A DNA stretch of 37,248 nt from Candidatus Nanopelagicaceae bacterium (GTDB taxonomy: Bacteria; Actinomycetota; Actinomycetes; Nanopelagicales; Nanopelagicaceae): positions 1 to 37,248 of the forward strand of contig CANGJV010000005.1 in NCBI GenBank assembly GCA_947454425.1, given 5' to 3'. The first letter of the stretch is position 1. Each line of letters opens with the position of its first letter. The notes under the pieces are model-generated. The model saw nothing but the letters and a program-made list of their open reading frames with translations. It was not told the origin of the DNA and searched no databases. This document shows, in pieces, positions 34,380 to 37,248 of this stretch. The position numbers and the translations under genes are program-made.

Positions 34380-35066
34380 CTACGGGTAGTACCGGTTGAC
34401 CGCCCAATTGGATGTGGTGTCAGGTCGCTCATAGCGAAGGCGATCATGTAGTCGCGAGTATCGACCCTGCCAGAACTCGATACTCGTAGGTATCACTCGA
34501 TATCCGCCCCAATGTGGAGGGCATGGCACATCGCCGCCCTCTGGCCACTTAGCTGCCGCACCTTCATAGCGCTGTTCAAGTTCTGCTCGCGATGCAAGCG
34601 GAGATGATTGCGCAGATGCCCAGGCACCAATCTGGGAAGACCAAGGTCTAGTTGCAAAATAACTTTCTATCTCTGCTCGCGAAATTTTCGATGCAAAACC
34701 GCTAATGGTTACTTGACGTTCCATTGGGTACCAAGGAAATAGGAGGGTGACTTGCTCATGCTTTTCAATTGCTTGTGCTTTGCGAGAGTTGTAATTTGTA
34801 AAGAAGGTAAACCCGCCCTCTGAAATATCTTTTAATAAAACAGTTCGAGTTGTTATCGCATCAGATCCATCCGCGGCTGTGCCTAAAGTAGAAAGCACCA
34901 TCGCATTTGCCTCAACAATAAATGGATTCTCGGCAGCTTCATGCAGCCAAGAAGTCAGTGCGATTAATGGATCGGCACCCAGGTCGGTAATACCTGCTTC
35001 GCCATAAGAACGGCGCATCGCCGAGATTGCCTGACGTGTTGCCGGTTCTGGGGTCTGCGCGCTCAT
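34380..35066 (-). CDS. pdxH: pyridoxamine 5'-phosphate oxidase
   Basis: A 228-aa FMN enzyme making PLP from pyridoxamine or pyridoxine 5'-phosphate. Motifs are RTVLLKDISEGGFTFFTNYNSRKAQAI (FMN and substrate), LLFPWYPMERQVTISGFASKI, RPWSSQIGAWASAQSSPLASRAELEQR and the C-terminal RYSRLHDRLRYERP with PdxH-type Arg residues. The start is uncertain: ATG 35066 gives MSAQTPE, while a GTG at 35084 adds six residues. No clear ribosome site favours either. It is followed by serC and an MFS gene in one unit. Confidence 0.92.
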   Translation of the reverse strand: MSAQTPEPATRQAISAMRRSYGEAGITDLGADPLIALTSWLHEAAENPFIVEANAMVLSTLGTAADGSDAITTRTVLLKDISEGGFTFFTNYNSRKAQAIEKHEQVTLLFPWYPMERQVTISGFASKISRAEIESYFATRPWSSQIGAWASAQSSPLASRAELEQRYEGAAAKWPEGGDVPCPPHWGGYRVIPTSIEFWQGRYSRLHDRLRYERPDTTSNWAVNRYYP

Positions 35067-35188
35067 AGGTGTATCGAACCTCACTTTGCCCGAGAGTGCA
35101 TCTCCTCAGCTTTTGGTCGCCAAGACCCCAGTGGCAGGTGCAGAATTAGCCTCAGAATTCACCGCAGTAAATAGACGGGGAGCACCAA

Positions 35189-36304
35189 GTGTCAGATGAT
35201 TTCAAGCCAGGTCTAGAAGGCGTAATCGCATTCGAATCAGAGATTGCAGAACCAGATAAAGAAGGTAGCGCGCTACGTTATCGCGGCGTTGATATCGAAG
35301 ATCTAGTCGGTCGCGTCTCATTCGGAAATGTTTGGGGCCTCTTGGTTGATGATGAGTTCAACCCTGGCCTACCGAATGCAGAGCCATTCCCACTTCCAGT
35401 TCACTCAGGTGATGTGCGAGTAGATGTGCAATCTGCAATTGCGATGCTCGCACCAGCATGGGGATTTAAGCCACTCCTTGATATTGATGATGCAGAAGCA
35501 CGTAGCAACTTGGCGCGTGCATCGGTAATGGTTCTCTCATATTTGGCACAAGCAGCTCGTGGAATTGTTGCTGCACCAGTACCTGAGAAAGAAATTGATA
35601 AGGCGCATACAGTTGTCGAGCGAATGATGATTCGTTGGCGCGGAGAGCCTGATCCACTTCACGTTCGTGCTATTGATGCTTACTTTGTTTCAGCGGCAGA
35701 ACACGGAATGAATGCATCAACATTTACATCACGCGTTATCGCTTCAACTGGTGCAGATGTTGCAGCAGCGCTCTCTGGCGCAATCGGTGCGATGTCTGGC
35801 CCACTTCATGGTGGCGCACCTGCACGTGTACTTTCAATGATTGAAGATGTCGAGAAGATTGGTAATGCCGAGACATACGTTAAGGGGCTACTTGATCGCA
35901 AGGAGCGCTTGATGGGATTCGGTCACCGCGTCTATCGCGCAGAAGATCCTCGCGCTCGCACATTGCGTCGCACTGCGAAAGAACTTAATGCACCGCGTTA
36001 TGCAGTTGCAGAAGCACTTGAACAAGCTGCGCTTAAGGAACTTCGTGAGCGCCAACCTGATCGCGTTCTCGAAACAAACGTCGAGTTCTGGGCTGCAATT
36101 ATTTTGGACTTCGCAGAAGTTCCAGCACCACTCTTTACTTCAATGTTTACCGCAGCACGTACCGCTGGCTGGTCAGCTCACATCCTCGAGCAGAAGCGCA
36201 CTGGTCGTTTGATCCGTCCATCTGCACGATATGTTGGTAAGGGTCCTCGCAAACCAGAAGATGTAACTGGCTGGGATGCAACTGTGGAGCAGCTCCACAA
36301 GTAA
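35189..36304 (+). CDS. citrate synthase (type II-like, short form)
   Basis: A 371-aa citrate synthase condensing oxaloacetate with acetyl-CoA. The catalytic residues are His207 in GPLHGGAPA, His246 in GFGHRVYRAEDPR and Asp307 in ILDFAEVPAPLFT. A GTG start at 35189 has a Shine-Dalgarno GGGGAG 6 bp upstream. This actinobacterial short form lacks the NADH-regulated N-terminal extension of the long Gram-negative enzyme. 2-methylcitrate synthase is the close alternative, but no prp genes are nearby. A terminator follows at 36334. Confidence 0.93.
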   Translation: MSDDFKPGLEGVIAFESEIAEPDKEGSALRYRGVDIEDLVGRVSFGNVWGLLVDDEFNPGLPNAEPFPLPVHSGDVRVDVQSAIAMLAPAWGFKPLLDIDDAEARSNLARASVMVLSYLAQAARGIVAAPVPEKEIDKAHTVVERMMIRWRGEPDPLHVRAIDAYFVSAAEHGMNASTFTSRVIASTGADVAAALSGAIGAMSGPLHGGAPARVLSMIEDVEKIGNAETYVKGLLDRKERLMGFGHRVYRAEDPRARTLRRTAKELNAPRYAVAEALEQAALKELRERQPDRVLETNVEFWAAIILDFAEVPAPLFTSMFTAARTAGWSAHILEQKRTGRLIRPSARYVGKGPRKPEDVTGWDATVEQLHK

Positions 36305-36333
36305 TAGTTGGATAACGTTTATAACGATTTGAT

Positions 36334-36360
36334 AAATGGCCCTCATTGAGGGCCATTTTT
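36334..36360 (+). terminator. intrinsic terminator after citrate synthase
   Basis: AAATGGCCCTC (36334-36344), a three-base loop and GAGGGCCATTT form a perfect long stem followed by a T run. It starts 30 bp after the stop codon. Confidence 0.9.
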
Positions 36361-36457
36361 CATATGTCCTAATTGACCTTATTCTGGAATTAGAGTCCAA
36401 TTGTCCTACTCGGCAGTTCTCATAGTGAGTTCATGCCACATTCCTTGGAGGGAATAT

Positions 36458-37248
36458 ATGAAAAAGCGCTTTAGCGTAGCTAGCTTTGTAGCAGCTGCAG
36501 CTGTAGCGGTATCAGCAATTGCAGTAGCACCTGCACATGCTGCTAATACCGAGATCGTAATCTGGGCAGACGGGCAACGTGGCCCAAACCTTCAGAAGTT
36601 GATGAACCAGAAGAGTGACTGGGTTGCCGGTTATTCATTCAAGGTTGTTTCATACTCAAGCTTCGATGCGCTTAAGGCTGCATTCGATAACGCAACAGAG
36701 AAGTCAGGCCCTGACATCATCATGGCTGCAAATGACTGGGTTCCAGCAGCTGCAAAGGCTGGAAAGCTTGCACCTGTAACTCTTACACCTGCAGTGAAGG
36801 CACAGTTCACACCAGGACAACTCTTTGACCTTTCATACAAGGGCGCTCTCTACGGTCTTCCAGTTGACGTTAACAACGTTGGAATGATCTACAACGCAAA
36901 GCTCGTTAAGTCAGCACCACGTTCTTTCGGTGACATGGTTGATTTCTACCTCGCAAACAAGTCAACACTTAAGGCTGGTCTCTGCGTTGCAGGTGGCGGA
37001 ATGTCATGGGGAGCTCTTGGAGTTTCAACAGCGCTCGGTGCATACCCATACAAGATCAAGTCAGATGGAACTGTTGATTCAGCAGATCCAATGGATGCAA
37101 CAGCAGTTGCAGCAAACGTAACTAAGTACCTACTTGGTGCAGATGGCAAGAGCAACGGCTTCTTCCCTGCATCAGATACAGGTTGCAAGGATAACTTCCT
37201 TGCAGGCAAGGTTCCTTTTGCAATCATTGGTAACTGGGAGTGGAGAGA
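36458..37248 (+). CDS. extracellular solute-binding protein, ABC sugar type (N-terminal part)
   Basis: The first 263 residues of a family-1 extracellular solute-binding protein (maltose/sugar type). MKKRF begins a signal peptide whose core is VASFVAAAAVAVSAIAV, with cleavage after AHA (APAHAA). There is no lipobox cysteine. The mature part starts ANTEIVIWADGQRGP and shows SGPDIIMAANDWVPAAAKAGKLAPV and a hinge region GALYGLPVDVNNVGMIYNAKLV. A Shine-Dalgarno GGAGGG lies 8 bp before the ATG. The window ends in the middle of the gene, so transporter genes downstream are unseen. The exact sugar is unknown. Confidence 0.88.
   Translation, partial: MKKRFSVASFVAAAAVAVSAIAVAPAHAANTEIVIWADGQRGPNLQKLMNQKSDWVAGYSFKVVSYSSFDALKAAFDNATEKSGPDIIMAANDWVPAAAKAGKLAPVTLTPAVKAQFTPGQLFDLSYKGALYGLPVDVNNVGMIYNAKLVKSAPRSFGDMVDFYLANKSTLKAGLCVAGGGMSWGALGVSTALGAYPYKIKSDGTVDSADPMDATAVAANVTKYLLGADGKSNGFFPASDTGCKDNFLAGKVPFAIIGNWEWR

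Noticed and set aside
36361-36457. Operator or promoter before the solute-binding protein
   Set aside because: TTGACC and weak -10-like hexamers can be found, but no arrangement was convincing and no clear LacI-type palindrome was seen.

Overview
The window is a gene-dense stretch of an actinobacterial chromosome. Lineage markers include CarD, an orphan GlnR regulator, SenX3-RegX3, mycothiol genes (mshA and an mshD-like gene), SseC/DUF1416, DUF3027, DUF3263, DUF2530-like protein and an actinobacterial-type SerC. Base composition looks somewhat below 50% GC by eye. Intergenic gaps are tiny, stop/start overlaps are frequent, and there are no transposases or phage genes. This points to a genome-streamlined, aquatic actinobacterium of the acI / Nanopelagicales (Planktophila/Nanopelagicus) kind. 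That placement is an inference from gene content, not a database result.

Layout. 1-4.1 kb: end of an unknown gene, an FeS-type photolyase, a class-III aminotransferase, then leftward glnR and a half-size mshD-like gene. 4.1-6.8 kb: a membrane-anchored thioredoxin, then a sulfur operon (28-codon Cys-containing leader ORF, DUF4395, sseA rhodanese, sseC) and a Fur-family regulator. 6.8-12 kb: ygfZ, two mini membrane proteins, nitrobindin, asparaginase, mshA, a YbjN protein and gpmA. 12-19.2 kb: phoU diverging from senX3-regX3, a lipoprotein, carD, a fused ispDF, cysS and rlmB. 19.2-25.6 kb: SGNH hydrolase, a degenerate GH2 protein, tRNA-Thr(TGT), a TerC gene under a yybP-ykoY (Mn2+) riboswitch, beta-carbonic anhydrase, alpha/beta hydrolase and NDH-2. 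25.6-30.5 kb: SDR/DUF2867 protein, DUF3263, a 32-bp tandem repeat leading into a CIRCE-controlled groEL, DUF3027 and a cold-shock protein. 30.5-37.2 kb: DUF2530-like protein, two MFS transporters, serC, pdxH, citrate synthase, and the start of a solute-binding protein cut by the window end.

Themes. Thiol and sulfur chemistry recurs: mycothiol synthesis, the sulfurtransferase operon with its leader, thioredoxin, cysS, and YgfZ for Fe-S repair. PLP also recurs (pdxH beside serC). The phosphate, nitrogen, heat-shock and manganese regulators each sit by a recognisable control element.

The most striking structural signal is promoter grammar. At many genes a TANNNT hexamer lies exactly 6-7 bp before the start codon, with no Shine-Dalgarno sequence, which implies leaderless mRNAs. 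In three divergent pairs the two promoters overlap each other or the neighbouring start. The observations most worth following are the sulfur leader peptide, the GH2 protein that has lost both catalytic glutamates, the SenX3 without membrane helices, the half-length MshD, and the promoter-like tandem repeats before groEL. No stretch over 300 bases lacks a gene.
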